DNA of 64,000 nt from Gari tellinella (GCA_922989275.2 OV277868.1:20518291-20582290); one strand, 5' to 3'; shown: positions 44,649-55,145, counted from the stretch's first letter. Translations and numbers: made by a program. The notes: generated by a model not told the origin, from the sequence alone.

Positions 44649-45058
44649 AGTTGGCAAACTTTTCAGACACTATGCGGCAAACTTCTTTATAAAAGTCCAA
44701 TTGCGCGCATTTCAAAAACCCGAATTTGCATTGATGCTGTATGGATTTTAAGTCGACCAAAGAATATTATCGGAATTAGTGTCTACACTTCATTCAATGA
44801 CATGGCCTAGCTGCTGAAAAATGTGTCGAGTTTGCTTTAATAAGTTTTAAATTTCGAATGTATTCAATTTGCTTACTTGACGCATGGAAAGGCCGAAGGA
44901 TTCCCCGGAGTTCATTAAAATACGTCCATTATATAGTCATATGAAATACTTTTTGAACATTGATTGATCGCAAAAACATGTACATATGAGGTTGCCAAGT
45001 ATGTCAATGGGCTTTAAACTTTCAGAAACTTGCAATGCAATAGTTTTGAAAAATGTTA

Positions 45059-45412
45059 TACAGCGTTCCCTACCTATATACAACGGCCCTCCAAACAACG
45101 ATTCTTCCTTACAAGACTCTTGCTGCTGTTCCCCAAACAATACATTTATGTCCAACCTTTTCATGGCTGCAATACCGTCTGCTGTTTTTCTCAAAGTAAC
45201 ATAAGTGGACATTTCGATGGAATAATTAAAAAGACGAGTGACAAACGGCTTGAATCAAGATCAGACGCCGCGTTACGCGGCGTCTGATCTGGATTCAAGC
45301 TGTTTGCAAATGTTAGCCAAGTCTTAATTTTTCTTCCCTGTAACGACTCCCTCCACACAACACATAAAATATGTGTCTCCATTGGATGTCGTTTTAGAGA
45401 GGGAGCACTGTA
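45059..45412. mobile_element. TA-target TIR element K, copy 2
   Basis: TACAGCGTTCCCTACC and GAGAGGGAGCACTGTA ends. The central hairpin outer stem is GGCTTGAATC and GGATTCAAGC around a perfect AGATCAGACGCCGCG core. Confidence 0.8.
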
Positions 45413-45494
45413 GATACAAACATCACAAACTTATTCAGATTTGGTTATGTCACATTCTGTTTAATCAACTCGGCGACAAATTGAAGTTATATAT

Positions 45495-45715
45495 TACAGT
45501 GGAAAAGTCGTTATTCTTTCCCTTTTAAACGGAACGCAAACGCATCGCAATAAAACGTAGAAAAAGAAAACTTTTCGACAGCTCTGACTATTTGTGTTAA
45601 TCTGAGTAAAAAAAAGTTTGAAGCCTAATCAGACGCCGGGTTACCCGGCGTCTGATCTTGCTCCAAACTGTTTGCAATAAAAATAAACGTTTCAACGTGT
45701 TCTTCACAGTTGAAT
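45495..45715 (-). mobile_element. Family A MITE
   Basis: TACAGTGGAAAAGTCG, CGGAACGCAAACGCATCGC, an intact hairpin tip, and a short right arm ending GTGTTCTTCACAGTTGA. Confidence 0.8.
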
Positions 45716-45734
45716 TGGTGATGTTGTGCTAAAA

Positions 45735-45865
45735 TCATTATGCCCATTGCAAACAGTTTGCAGCCAGACCAGACGCCGGGTAACCGGCATTTTATCATGC
45801 TCCAAGCTATTTGCCACTCATATTAAAGTTCTATATTTCGATGCATTGCGATTGCATTACATAGG
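45735..45865 (+). mobile_element. Family A MITE, decayed
   Basis: CCATTGCAAACAGTTTGCAG, then CCAGACCAGACGCCGGG and GGCATTTTATCATGCTCC. The ends are not preserved. Confidence 0.6.
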
Positions 45866-45892
45866 ACAGAATGTATTCAGCGCTGTACATTT

Positions 45893-46122
45893 AATTGGAG
45901 AAGACATTATCCTTTCTAAATGAACGTGTTTACGCTAAAACCATTATAACCAGTGCAAGCAGCAGGTTACCCAGCGTCTGATCAGGGTCCAAACTGCTTG
46001 CCACCCAGATTAGAATAAACAGTCAGAATTTTCAACAGGCTTTCGTTTTCTTGATTTCATAACATTGCATTTGCGTTTCGTTCGCGCTTAAAAAACGGAA
46101 AAAAATAAAATGTTCTCAACAA
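45893..46122 (+). mobile_element. Family A MITE, left stem lost
   Basis: ATTGGAGAAGACATTATCC and CCAGTGCAAGCAGCAGG. The left arm of the hairpin is deleted and the right arm CCCAGCGTCTGATCAGGG remains. Confidence 0.7.
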
Positions 46123-46127
46123 CAAAA

Positions 46128-46361
46128 CCGTGGTGAAGACATTTTTATGCAAAAGAAACGCAAATTAAATGCAATAAAATGTAGAAAAGGACATTTGTTT
46201 GACAATTACGATTATTTTGTATTCTGAGTTGCATATAGCTTGGAGCCAGATCAGACGCCGGGTTACCCAGCGTCTGATCTGGCTCAAAACGTTTTGCAAT
46301 GGAACAATAGTTATAATGTTCACGCGTTTGTTGAAGGAATAGTAACGTCTTCTCCACTGTA
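46128..46361 (-). mobile_element. Family A MITE
   Basis: CCGTGGTGAAGACATT at the left, hairpin AGATCAGACGCCGGG facing CCCAGCGTCTGATCTGGC, right end CGTCTTCTCCACTGTA. Confidence 0.8.
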
Positions 46362-46504
46362 CAACGTGTAAATAGGTAAAAACCCTTCATCCACATTATG
46401 TTCCACTCCAAGTTGTGAATGTAGTCTACATATTCTGTCAAACTTGTTTTTATAAGCGACCATTCCTAGAAGTGTGGCATCCTTAAAATAAGATGATTGA
46501 TTAG

Positions 46505-46572
46505 CGAAGGGTAGAAGTAAAGCAGAAAGATCTATTTGAATTTTCTGATTTACTTTGATCTTGCAGTAAGTT
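46505..46572. mobile_element. D-type hairpin, diverged
   Basis: AGGGTAGAAGTAAAGCAGAA faces TTTCTGATTTACTTTGATC. Confidence 0.5.
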
Positions 46573-46757
46573 TTTGTCTTTATACAATATAGTTGAAACA
46601 AGATAACCCAAACTCGTTTAACCAATAACCCCATCGTATGTCCTTTTACCCCTTTGATTTATTTCTCCACTGAAGAAAATAGATCCACGTTTACAGACAT
46701 TAGTAAATACCAGCGATAACACTCTCCTTATCCCAGTATCTAGTGACTTAAAGCCGC

Positions 46758-47117
46758 TGAAAGTAATGTAAACGCAAGAAAAATTCAATAAATGCAGAAA
46801 ATGTCAATCTTTAGAAATTTCTAACAATTCACTTTAGTCTGAGAGGCAAGCATTTCGGAGCCTGATCAGACGCCGGGTAACCCGGCGTCTGATCAGGCTC
46901 CAAACTGTTTGCCACCAACATAAGATGAATTATCAGAATTGTCCAAAAGTTGCACTTTTAGAACTACGTTTTAGCGTTTTTCGTTTGCGTTTCGTTTCGT
47001 TTAAATGGGAAAGAATAACAGATTCTCCACTGTATTTAGTGCTGTAGCATCGTCATATCACAAAGGAAATGGTAGTTTAGGCGTGAACACATGTTTTGGG
47101 AAAGAATAACCACCGTG
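46758..47117. mobile_element. Chimeric family A element
   Basis: An old left arm (GTAATGTAAACGCAAG to GCAAGCATTTCGGAGCC) joins at the hairpin to a young right half (CTGATCAGGCTCC to CAGATTCTCCACTGTA at 47034). Both arms are of the ACGCAAAC type, unlike any normal copy. After 47034 the old element seems to resume: GGAAATGGTAGTTTAGGCG and GGGAAAGAATAACC to about 47117. Confidence 0.75.
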
Positions 47118-47169
47118 TATAACGCTACACATGGGGGACTGTGCTGTTGCGCATGGGGTATACGTGTGT

Positions 47170-47422
47170 TTAACCATTTCCCCTATAGTAGCGCTATTTA
47201 GCGAATATGATTTATTTCTCCGCTGAAGAAAATAGTTCCAATTGAATCAAGTCATGAATATATATTATAGGGAATATATTCTATATTCTAGCACATGATA
47301 GCTTAAAGCAGGCTGAAAGTAAAACAGAATGCGCCTTAAGGCGCATTCTGCTTTACTTTCAGCCTGCTTTACGTGGTCATCTATCTTCAGTACTAGATAT
47401 AGGCTATCAGGTAAAGGGTTAT
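47170..47422. mobile_element. Family D hairpin element, complete
   Basis: Ends TTAACCATTTCCCCTATAG and CTATCAGGTAAAGGGTTA. The core TTAAAGCAGGCTGAAAGT around GCGCCTTAAGGCGC is perfect. Confidence 0.8.
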
Positions 47423-47969
47423 GCGACGAAAAACGACATTCGGTGATTAAAAGGGAATATTTTGTCTTTTACAGAATTGCTAGTGGTAAAAACTATATCG
47501 CAAAACATCTCAAAATAGTATTCGTAGTTACAGCTTTCAGACACAATGAACACAATCTTCTGTATTTTCCTTTGATTTCAAAGAGCTGCTTCCAACGTTT
47601 TATACGAAATGAAACCGTACGATGTTATACGATACATTCACGTCGATATAGTGAATATTTTTAGTCTAATGAAGCTAGCTATTGTCAGAAAAATTGTGTA
47701 TTGCACAAGCATCCCCCCCCCCTTGTGTCTCAGGAATTGACCCCCATGCGACATCATCTTGTGCCAAAGTGTTTCAAAAACCAGGACTCTCTGAATGATT
47801 AAATTTGTAAGCTGGCAGTAGAATAGGCGTCGTCTCTTTGCAGGTAAACAAACGGGCTCCATTTTGAATTGACGTCATGGTTATTTTAGGTAACAAGGAA
47901 GGAGCTCATTTGCATATTATAAGCGCCTATATTTATGCTGGCAATTGACAAATGAGTGCTGTATACTTA
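47423..47969. other. No gene recognised
   Basis: Unique-looking sequence with a C-run near 47716. Overlapping open stretches at 47329-47664 run through the D hairpin and have no motif. Confidence 0.5.
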
Positions 47970-48219
47970 TACAGTGGAGAATCTGTTATTCTTTCCCAAT
48001 AAACGCGTTTACGCTAAAACTATTATTTGCAGTGCAAACAGTTTGGAGCCAGATCAGACGCCGGGTAACCCGGCGTCTGATCAGGCTCCAAACTGTTTGA
48101 CACCAAGATAAACAAGAATTATCAAAATTGTCCAAAAGTTGTTCTTTTCTACGTTTTAGTGCTTTGCGTTTGCGTACGTTTGCGTTTAAACGGGAAAGAA
48201 TAACAGATTCTCCACTGTA
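47970..48219 (+). mobile_element. Family A MITE, young copy
   Basis: 250 bp. By eye it differs from the copy at 54751-55000 at only three positions, which implies recent activity. Confidence 0.94.
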
Positions 48220-48279
48220 TTTACAATTAGCAGGTCTGTAAAAGACAAAATATTAATTTCCACTCACCGAATTCCGCTT

Positions 48280-48520
48280 AACAATTTCATGATCAAATTT
48301 ATCGTGACGTTTTACCCCTTCCATGCCATATTGTAGTCTGCTTTAATATTGTTGTCTGCAATATCTGTTGAAAATTTGATTTAAGGCAGTATTACTAACG
48401 TAATTCTAAAACAAGTGGCAATCAGTTTTGACCCTGATCAGACGCCGTGTTACGCGGCGATGATCCGGATCAAATCTGTTTGTTAATGCGCTTTGAGTCA
48501 TTAAGAGTAAAAATGTTTAA
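48280..48520. mobile_element. Family B hairpin element
   Basis: TTAACAATTTCATGATCAAA, TTACCCCTTCCATGCC, TTGTAGTCTGCTTTAATATTG, then TTTGACCCTGATCAGACGCC with a partly deleted right arm GCGGCGATGATCC. Confidence 0.75.
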
Positions 48521-48619
48521 ACACATACCCCGTGCGCCACATCACAATCCCCCATTTGTGGCGTTCTACAAGGCAAAAACGTCTTCATCACTGTTACACT
48601 AGTTGCATGGTCGAGTGAA

Positions 48620-48816
48620 TACAGTTAAACTCTGATATTTCGAACTCGCTTACATCGAACTTATCCGTATTTCAAACTTAAAACGTGGCTTAGCCAATTA
48701 CAGGTTTGAAATACAGGTATGTTCGACTTTAGCGAGGTTGAGTTATCGACTTTTGCTTGAATGAAAATACGTAAGTTCGACTTAAAGAGAGTTCGATTAA
48801 TCGAATCTTTACTGTA
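48620..48816. mobile_element. TA-target TIR element G
   Basis: Ends TACAGTTAAACTCTG and GAATCTTTACTGTA, with TTCGAAC and GTTCGA repeats inside both ends. 197 bp. No coding sequence. Confidence 0.7.
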
Positions 48817-49638
48817 TACTGAGAGGAAAGGGGAAAAACCTTCTTGTAATCAAAGTCAATAATGCGTCTATTCCGTGTTGGCATTATGTTAGGAATTCTG
48901 GTTTGCCACATCTTGGCATACAAACCACACAGCTTGGATCAACTTTACCAATTCACTATCCATACAGGCCTAAACAACAATGCTTACTAATGCTAACAAC
49001 TGCCTGCCACTGAATGTTTACATACGAAAGTACCAATTGAGAGAAGCGTAAATGCGTGTTTACCTATTTATCCCATTATTCCCTAAAGACGCCTTTTACA
49101 CCTCTATTTATTTCTATTATTTCTACACTTAGGAAAGTAGTCCTAACTTAGGTCGTCCTGAACATTAAGCACATAATGCAATAATTCATTTGTAACTTTC
49201 TTTTTAGGTGGTAGCTTAATTTTTGTTGAAAGTAAAACAGAATGTTCATATGGGAGTTTTTTTATTTACTTATAACCCGCTTTAAATGGTCACGTATTTA
49301 AAACAAGGAACCGGCTACGCGGATGAAAGGATCAAGCCATATAAACATTTTTTTCTAGATTGAGAGTTAGGTCTGAACGATCATGTGTGATGTGCAGTTT
49401 TAGTTCTGCTGTTTGGGGCCCATCAAAGAATTCCCCTGGCGTTTTTTTTTTGTATTAACATGCATGCTGCTCTTATAAGATAAAAAAAATAAAGTAGAAC
49501 ACTCCAAATGAAACTTTCTGCTTTATTTTCATCGATAGAAATTTGAAATTTGAAAAACGTGTTTGAAACTGGAATTCGTCTGTTATACGACCAATGAGCT
49601 TTCATTTTTGTTGCACGGCATACGATGAGTATACAATG
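48817..49638. other. Unassigned, with a decayed D hairpin
   Basis: 49075-49333 resembles a D element (TTTGTTGAAAGTAAAACAG and TTTACTTATAACCCGC; ends CCCATTATTCCC and GGATGAAAGGATCAAG). The rest shows nothing recognisable. Confidence 0.45.
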
Positions 49639-49850
49639 TACAGTAAACACTCTTTTTAACGACCACTAAATTTCATAAATTACCAGGTATTAAGACAGGT
49701 GAATGCTTAAAGCAAGGTGAACGTAAAACAGAAAGCTCCTTTAGGAGCTTTCTGTTTTACGTTTATCTTGGTTTAAGCTGCCACCTGTTTTTTGTGCAGT
49801 CAATTAGCCTTCTTTTAGTGGTCGTATTATAGAGGTCTTACAGTACTGTA
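49639..49850. mobile_element. TA-target TIR element F with D-type hairpin
   Basis: TACAGTAAACACTCTTTTTA and a right GTGGTCGTATTATAGAGG end with CAGTACTGTA. The core TTAAAGCAAGGTGAACGT around AAGCTCCTTTAGGAGCTT is a long near-perfect hairpin. Its stem has coordinated changes from family D. Confidence 0.75.
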
Positions 49851-49859
49851 TTTATAATA

Positions 49860-50230
49860 TACAGTGAAACCCCTCTAAACCGGACATGTGTGGGGACAAC
49901 AAAAATGTCCGGTTTAAAGGGGTTTCCGGTTTAGAGGGGGTTTAACTTGTGTGTAGTATGGACGATAGCTGATCCCTTACAGCAGGTTGAAAATAAAGCA
50001 GAATGCGCCTTAAGGCGCATTCTGTTTTACTTTCAACCTGCTTTAAGCTATCATCTGCTAGAATGTACAAACTGTTTTCTTCAGTGTAAGAAATAACCAA
50101 AGACGTAATAAGGCGTGTTGATTGTGTAATGGGTAAAAATAAAAAGGATTGGAAACGGGACCAAAGTTTTTGTCCGGTTTAGAGAGGATTCCGGTATTTA
50201 GAGGTTCCGGTTTAGAGGGTTTTGACTGTA
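49860..50230. mobile_element. Composite TIR element E with D hairpin, copy 2
   Basis: TACAGTGAAACCCCTCTAAA to TTAGAGGGTTTTGACTGTA. The D unit is at about 49975-50130, placed exactly as in the 14353 copy. Confidence 0.87.
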
Positions 50231-50388
50231 TTTATGTTTACTTGAATTTCATGACACGTTGCATATATGATGATGTACCACGTACATGTACAAGTCATTT
50301 AAATATTCTAATGTATATTCCGATGTAAATGAAACCGTTTAATTCTCAGTTGACTAATTAAATTGTCATATGTCATTTTCAAAGGACA

Positions 50389-50765
50389 TACAGTGGTCCC
50401 TCCCTACAACGGCCCTCTTAACAACGACCCCCTCCTTGCAACGATGCTTGTCGCTGTTTCCTAAACAAGACCATTTGATGTGTAACACTTTAACTGTTGC
50501 AATATTGTCTGTTTCAAATTTATCGTCGGCTTTTTTATCAACGTTGCATACATGTATTAGTGCACATATTACAGAAGAAATGTAATGACGAGTGACAAAG
50601 AGCTTGAATCTAGATCAGACACCGTGTTTCGCGGCGTCTGATCTGGACTCATTATGTTTGAAAATGTAAGCCAAGTCCTAATTTTCCTCCCTATAACACA
50701 CCCTCCGAATAACGCACCCAAGCTAAGTCTCCCATTGGTAGTTGTTGTACAGAGAGAGCACTGTA
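50389..50765. mobile_element. TA-target TIR element K, copy 3
   Basis: TACAGTGGTCCCTCCC and AGAGAGAGCACTGTA ends, ACAACGGCCCTC repeats, TATTGTCTGTTTC, and a hairpin GCTTGAATCTAGATCAGACACC facing GCGGCGTCTGATCTGG. Confidence 0.8.
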
Positions 50766-50779
50766 CAAGAGAAAAACAC

Positions 50780-50960
50780 ATAATTTATTATGCACTATGC
50801 AAACAAAGTAGACACGTGTCAGAGGGCGCCTACATGTGTCCTTTGATCAGGGTCTGCAATGTTTGTATTCTTGTAGAATAGCATGTACATGTATGTAACA
50901 CAGAACCCTAAATAGTTACAAAATTGTTAATGGTCTAGACTCATTTGGAAACCAGAATCA
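50780..50960. mobile_element. Family C element, decayed
   Basis: GCAAACAAAGTAGACACG, AGAGGGCGCCTACATGTGTC and TTTGATCAGGGTCTGCAATG, then TAATGGTCTAGACTC. The hairpin tip is diverged. Confidence 0.5.
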
Positions 50961-51050
50961 TCCATTTCAAATGTCAGAGTACAATAACATGTACTTAAAA
51001 ATAATAGTACATGTACATGTATAATAGTGTTAAACTCCATGTACCATAAC

Positions 51051-51273
51051 TACAGTGGAGAAAACGTTATTCTTTCCTAATAAACGCGTTTACGCTAAAA
51101 CTATTATATTGCAGTGCAAACAGTTTGGAGCCAGATCAGACGCCGGGTATCCCGGCGTCTGATCTGGCTCAAAACTGTTTGCCACCAAGAATTGTCCAAA
51201 AGTTGTTCTTTTCTACGTTTTAGCGCTTTGCGTTTGCGTTTAAACGGGAAAGAATAACAGATTCTCCACTGTA
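51051..51273 (+). mobile_element. Family A MITE, arm deletion
   Basis: TACAGTGGAGAAAACG, hairpin GGGTATCCCGGC perfect at the tip, a deletion of AAACAAGAATTATCAG in the right arm, end CAGATTCTCCACTGTA. Confidence 0.9.
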
Positions 51274-51506
51274 CTCCAGGTAAGGCAGCGATGAGGTTAA
51301 GTCTTTGAAGTACAATTCAAGCTGCATGCAATGTAGATTTTGCGATACGATAATATAGAAGACTGTCCATATTTGCCAAGGGTCACCAACGTCGTATGCA
51401 TGAAGTGAAAAGCCAAAAATAACAAAGTTTGAGCTTTAATAACTTAACTATAATTGTACATGAAATCGAATTACTACTGTTTCGCATCTCATGCGAAAGA
51501 TATGGG
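51274..51506. other. Short unassigned spacer
   Basis: About 230 bp between two MITEs, with nothing recognised. Confidence 0.5.
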
Positions 51507-51756
51507 TACAGTGGAGAATCTGTTATTCTTTCCCGTTTAAACGCAAACGTACGCAAACGCAAAGCACTAAAACGTAGAAAAGAACAACTTTTGGACAATT
51601 CTGATAATTCTTGTTTATCTTGGTGGCAAACAGTTTGGAGCCAGATCAGACGCCGGGTAACCCGGCGTCTGATCTGGCTCCAAACTGTTTGCACTGCATA
51701 TAATAGTTTTAGCGTAAACGCGTTTATTGGGAAAGAATAACGTTTTCTCAACTGTA
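51507..51756 (-). mobile_element. Family A MITE, fully palindromic core
   Basis: 250 bp. TACAGTGGAGAATCTG and ACGTTTTCTCAACTGTA. The stem GAGCCAGATCAG pairs perfectly with CTGATCTGGCTC, without the usual T:T mismatch. Confidence 0.92.
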
Positions 51757-51848
51757 CATGTATTGCATAATAAAATACATATAATAAATAATAAGGAATG
51801 GATTAAAGTGGAATACACTGGTTTCATTTCAATAAAAATAATATTAAT

Positions 51849-52061
51849 AGTGGAAAAAATGACACTTTTCCAATAAATGCATTTACACTAAAACGGGTAT
51901 TTTCATTGCAAACTGTTTGCAACTCAGACGAAAAGAACTTGAAATCGCAAATGTTAGATGTCATAAAACTGGTAGCCAGACTTGTCAAAAAGTTGTCATT
52001 TTCTATATTTCATTTTAATGCGTTTAAGTTTGAATGGAAGATTAACGTTTTCTCCACTGTA
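51849..52061 (+). mobile_element. Family A MITE with hairpin deleted
   Basis: ATAGTGGAAAAAATGACAC at the left. The centre reads CATTGCAAACTGTTTGCAAC, so the whole stem is gone and only the flanking AAAC/GTTT remains. Right end CGTTTTCTCCACTGTA. Confidence 0.8.
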
Positions 52062-52235
52062 TGTCAGACCGGTAGCCAACTTGCAATCGATGGCCGTCGA
52101 TGGCCATCGATTTCCTTACTGAACTCACTGTTGATCGCGGTAACCGTGACTTGACAACCGTTTACAAACAGTTTGTACCCTGGTCTGACAACGAGTAACT
52201 CAGCCTCTGATGAGACACCAAACTCTCAAATTGTG

Positions 52236-52485
52236 TACAGTGGAGAAAACGTTATTCTTTCCCAATAAACGCGTTTACGCTAAAACTATTATATGCAGTG
52301 CAAACAGTTTGGAGCCAGATCAGACGCCGGGTAACCCGGCGTCTGATCAGGCTCCAAACTGTTTGCCATCAAGATAATCATGAATTATCAGAATTGTCCA
52401 AAAGTTGTACTTTTCTACGTTTAAGTGTGTTGTGTTTGCGTACGTTTGCGTTTAAACGGGAAAGAATAACGGATTCTCCACTGTA
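52236..52485 (+). mobile_element. Family A MITE, young copy
   Basis: 250 bp. TACAGTGGAGAAAACG and CGGATTCTCCACTGTA. The hairpin is intact. Confidence 0.93.
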
Positions 52486-52502
52486 CATTCTTGTATTTTG
52501 TT

Positions 52503-52739
52503 ATAGTGGAGAAGGCGTTATTCTTTCCTTAAAACGCGTTTACGATAAATCTATTATTTCCGTTTTAAACAGTTTCGAGCCAGATCAGACACCTGTTTAC
52601 CCAGCGTTTAATCAGGATTGTTTGCCATTCAGGTTAATATAAATTGTCTAATCATGTCATTTTATACCATAAATTGAAATGCATTTGCGTTTCGTTTGCG
52701 TTTACAGGGGAGAAATTTAACGTTTTTTCAATTGACGTA
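52503..52739 (+). mobile_element. Family A MITE, older
   Basis: TATAGTGGAGAAGGCG, AAACGCGTTTACGATAAAT, hairpin AGATCAGACACCTG facing CCAGCGTTTAATCAGG, and a weak right end GTTTTTTCAATTGACGTA. Confidence 0.75.
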
Positions 52740-52890
52740 CAAATGGGACATAAGCACACTGTACGGACTCATGTCATATACCTAATACCATGAGCCAAGT
52801 CTACACAGCTTGCTAACAGGTATTTCTCTATAGGTTTGAAAAAGAAACAACAATGAAATAAAAAAAAATAAAAAATGCCCAGAGAGCACC

Positions 52891-53106
52891 TTAACCCTTT
52901 CGGCGCCAAATTAATCGTGAGATTTATATCCCTTCACCGTTATTTTGTCGTCTGCTTCTAAAGTGTTGTCTACACGGTCGTTTCAAAGTAAGATTCAAGA
53001 TAGTTTGACTTACGAATTATTGATATGAGTGCCACACTAACAGTTTTAAACCTGATCAGACTGTTTGCAAGTCGCATTTATGCATATTTGGCGCCGAAAG
53101 GTTTAA
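52891..53106. mobile_element. Family B element with hairpin deleted
   Basis: Perfect-looking ends TTAACCCTTTCGGCGCCAAA and TTTGGCGCCGAAAGGTTTAA. TTGTCGTCTGCTTC is present, but the core is collapsed to AACCTGATCAGACTGTTTGC. Confidence 0.8.
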
Positions 53107-53736
53107 ATGAAAAATGGACTCGTCTCAATGTATAAATATACAGTCACTAGGCTTAAATTGGTTAAATATACATTTACATTGACTTTACATTAAGCATATT
53201 TTGAAACTCCATATCTTTTAAAGTACCATATCAACTCCAGTTTTGTTTGGGATTTTAAAGGCTCGTGCGTTCTCCAATGAATTTCAGTAAAAACATTCAG
53301 GTTAAACTACACATTTAACGACAATGAAACACTTAAATTTCATTTTTATTTTAATTCAAAGGGAGGTAATTTGATATTATAAGACTTTATAGTCTTAATA
53401 ACGCCGTGAATATTGTAATGAATGAAAGTCTAATGTGATTTTCTTTTCATTAAGAAAAAGTTCTAAATACTGAAAATGAGCACCATTATTTCTCTTCTAT
53501 GAAAAACATTTCTAAGCCAAAATACTATTTTCAGGAAAACGAGTTATAGACCTTTTATTTTCAATACAATGTGCCAGTTATTTAGCAACAATGATTTCTT
53601 GTCGCCTGCCTCAATCTATAAAATAAAATTTGAATACAGTTTATGTATGAGACGCTGATAATTTAGAATAAAAAGTGGGTACTTTCTTTTTTGGCTGAGT
53701 ATACGTGAATCGTTGTACATACAGTGTGGACGGTGT
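53107..53736. other. No gene recognised
   Basis: AT-rich sequence without TIR elements or coding motifs that I can identify. Confidence 0.5.
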
Positions 53737-53750
53737 ATTACAGTGGAGTA
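53737..53750. mobile_element. Stub of family A left end
   Basis: TTACAGTGGAGTA directly precedes the complete copy at 53751, as if that copy inserted at a TA in an older TIR. Confidence 0.6.
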
Positions 53751-54000
53751 TACAGTGGAGAATCTGTTATTCTTTCCCGTTTAAACGCAAACGTACGCAA
53801 ACGCAAAGCACTTAAACGTAGAAAAGAACAACTTTTGGACAATTCTGATAATTAATGTTTATCTTGGTGGCAAACAGTTTGGAGCCTGATCAGACGCCGG
53901 ATTACCCGGCGTCTGATCTGGCTCTAAACTGTTTGCGCTGCAAATAATAGTTTTAGCGTAAACGCGTTTATTGGGAAAGAATAACAGATTCTCCACTGTA
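53751..54000 (-). mobile_element. Family A MITE, young copy
   Basis: 250 bp. TACAGTGGAGAATCTG and CAGATTCTCCACTGTA. Arm GTACGCAAACGCAAAGC. Hairpin intact. Confidence 0.93.
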
Positions 54001-54200
54001 ACAGTGGAGAAAACGTTATTATTCCCCGTTTAAACGAAAGGGAAATCGCGTTGTACTAAAATGCAGAAAAAGATAACTTTTTAACAATAAACTTTTTTTG
54101 TTGGGAGCCTGTTCAGTCGCCGGGTTTCCAAATCGGGCTCCAAACTGTTTGCATTGGAAATTATAGATTTTGTAAAAGAAAAAATGCTGTAATTTTTCTG
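53999..54200 (-). mobile_element. Family A MITE, truncated
   Basis: TAACAGTGGAGAAAACG begins at the shared TA. The arm has GTTTAAACGAAAGGG, a damaged hairpin (CCTGTTCAGTCGCCGGG) and no right TIR. Confidence 0.75.
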
Positions 54201-54253
54201 TGATCTATTGTATTGCGTTTAGACGGGAAGAAGCAACTTGTGACGTCTTCTCG

Positions 54254-54750
54254 CACAGTGGAGAAGATGCTATTCTCTCCCGTATAAACGCCAACGAAAC
54301 GTAAACACAATTCAATAAAATCTAGAAAAACGACATGTAACTTGTTGAAATTCCTGACTATGTATTTTAATCTGAGTGGCAAACAGTTTGAGCCAGGTAA
54401 GACGTCGGGTTATCTAGATCCAAACTGATTTGTAATGGAAATTCTAGACTAAGTGTAAGCTTAAACGTTTTTAAGGGATATACAGTGGAGAATCTGTTAT
54501 TCTTTCCCGTTTAAACGCAAACGTAGGCAAACGCAAAGCACTAAAACGTAGAACAGTACAACTTTTGTACAATTCTGATAATTCATGTTTATCTTGGTGG
54601 CAAACAGTTTGGAGCCTGATCAGACGCCGGGTTACCCGGCGTCTGATCTGGTTCCAAACTGTTTGCACTGTAAATAATAGTTTTAGCGTAAACGCGTTTA
54701 TTGGGAAAGAATAAGACATTCTCCAAGTTGTAATAACGTTTTCTCCCATG
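54254..54750 (-). mobile_element. Older family A MITE split by a younger one
   Basis: The left part 54254-54482 has GCACAGTGGAGAAGATGC and AAGCTTAAACGTTTTTAAGG. The last piece is ATAACGTTTTCTCCCATGTA at 54732-54751. The gap is filled by the copy at 54481-54732. Confidence 0.75.
54481..54732 (-). mobile_element. Family A MITE nested in older copy
   Basis: TACAGTGGAGAATCTG, intact hairpin, right end GACATTCTCCAAGTTGTA. Confidence 0.88.
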
Positions 54751-55000
54751 TACAGTGGAGAATCTGTTATTCTTTCCCAATAAACGCGTTTACGCTAAAA
54801 CTATTATTTGCAGTGCAAACAGTTTGGAGCCAGATCAGACGCCGGGTAACCCGGCGTCTGATCAGGCTCCAAACTGTTTGCCACCAAGATAAACAAGAAT
54901 TATCAGAACTGTCCAAAAGTTGTTCTTTTCTACGTTTTAGTGCTTTGCGTTTGCGTACGTTTGCGTTTAAACGGGAAAGAATAACAGATTCTCCACTGTA
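54751..55000 (+). mobile_element. Family A MITE, young copy
   Basis: 250 bp. TACAGTGGAGAATCTG and CAGATTCTCCACTGTA. It begins at the TA ending the older copy. Confidence 0.94.
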
Positions 55001-55145
55001 TTTAACATAGCAATATTGGGATTCCCATTTCTAATTAAGCATCTACAGTGTACATTGATCACTCAAACAAAATGCAATTCACTTCCATGTCCAAATGATA
55101 TTTCTATAACTGAAAACAACCTATTCAGTTGAAAATAGATGTTTC

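Noticed and set aside
47329..47664. 111-codon plus-strand frame
   Set aside because: It begins in the D hairpin and continues into unassigned sequence, so there is no evidence of coding.
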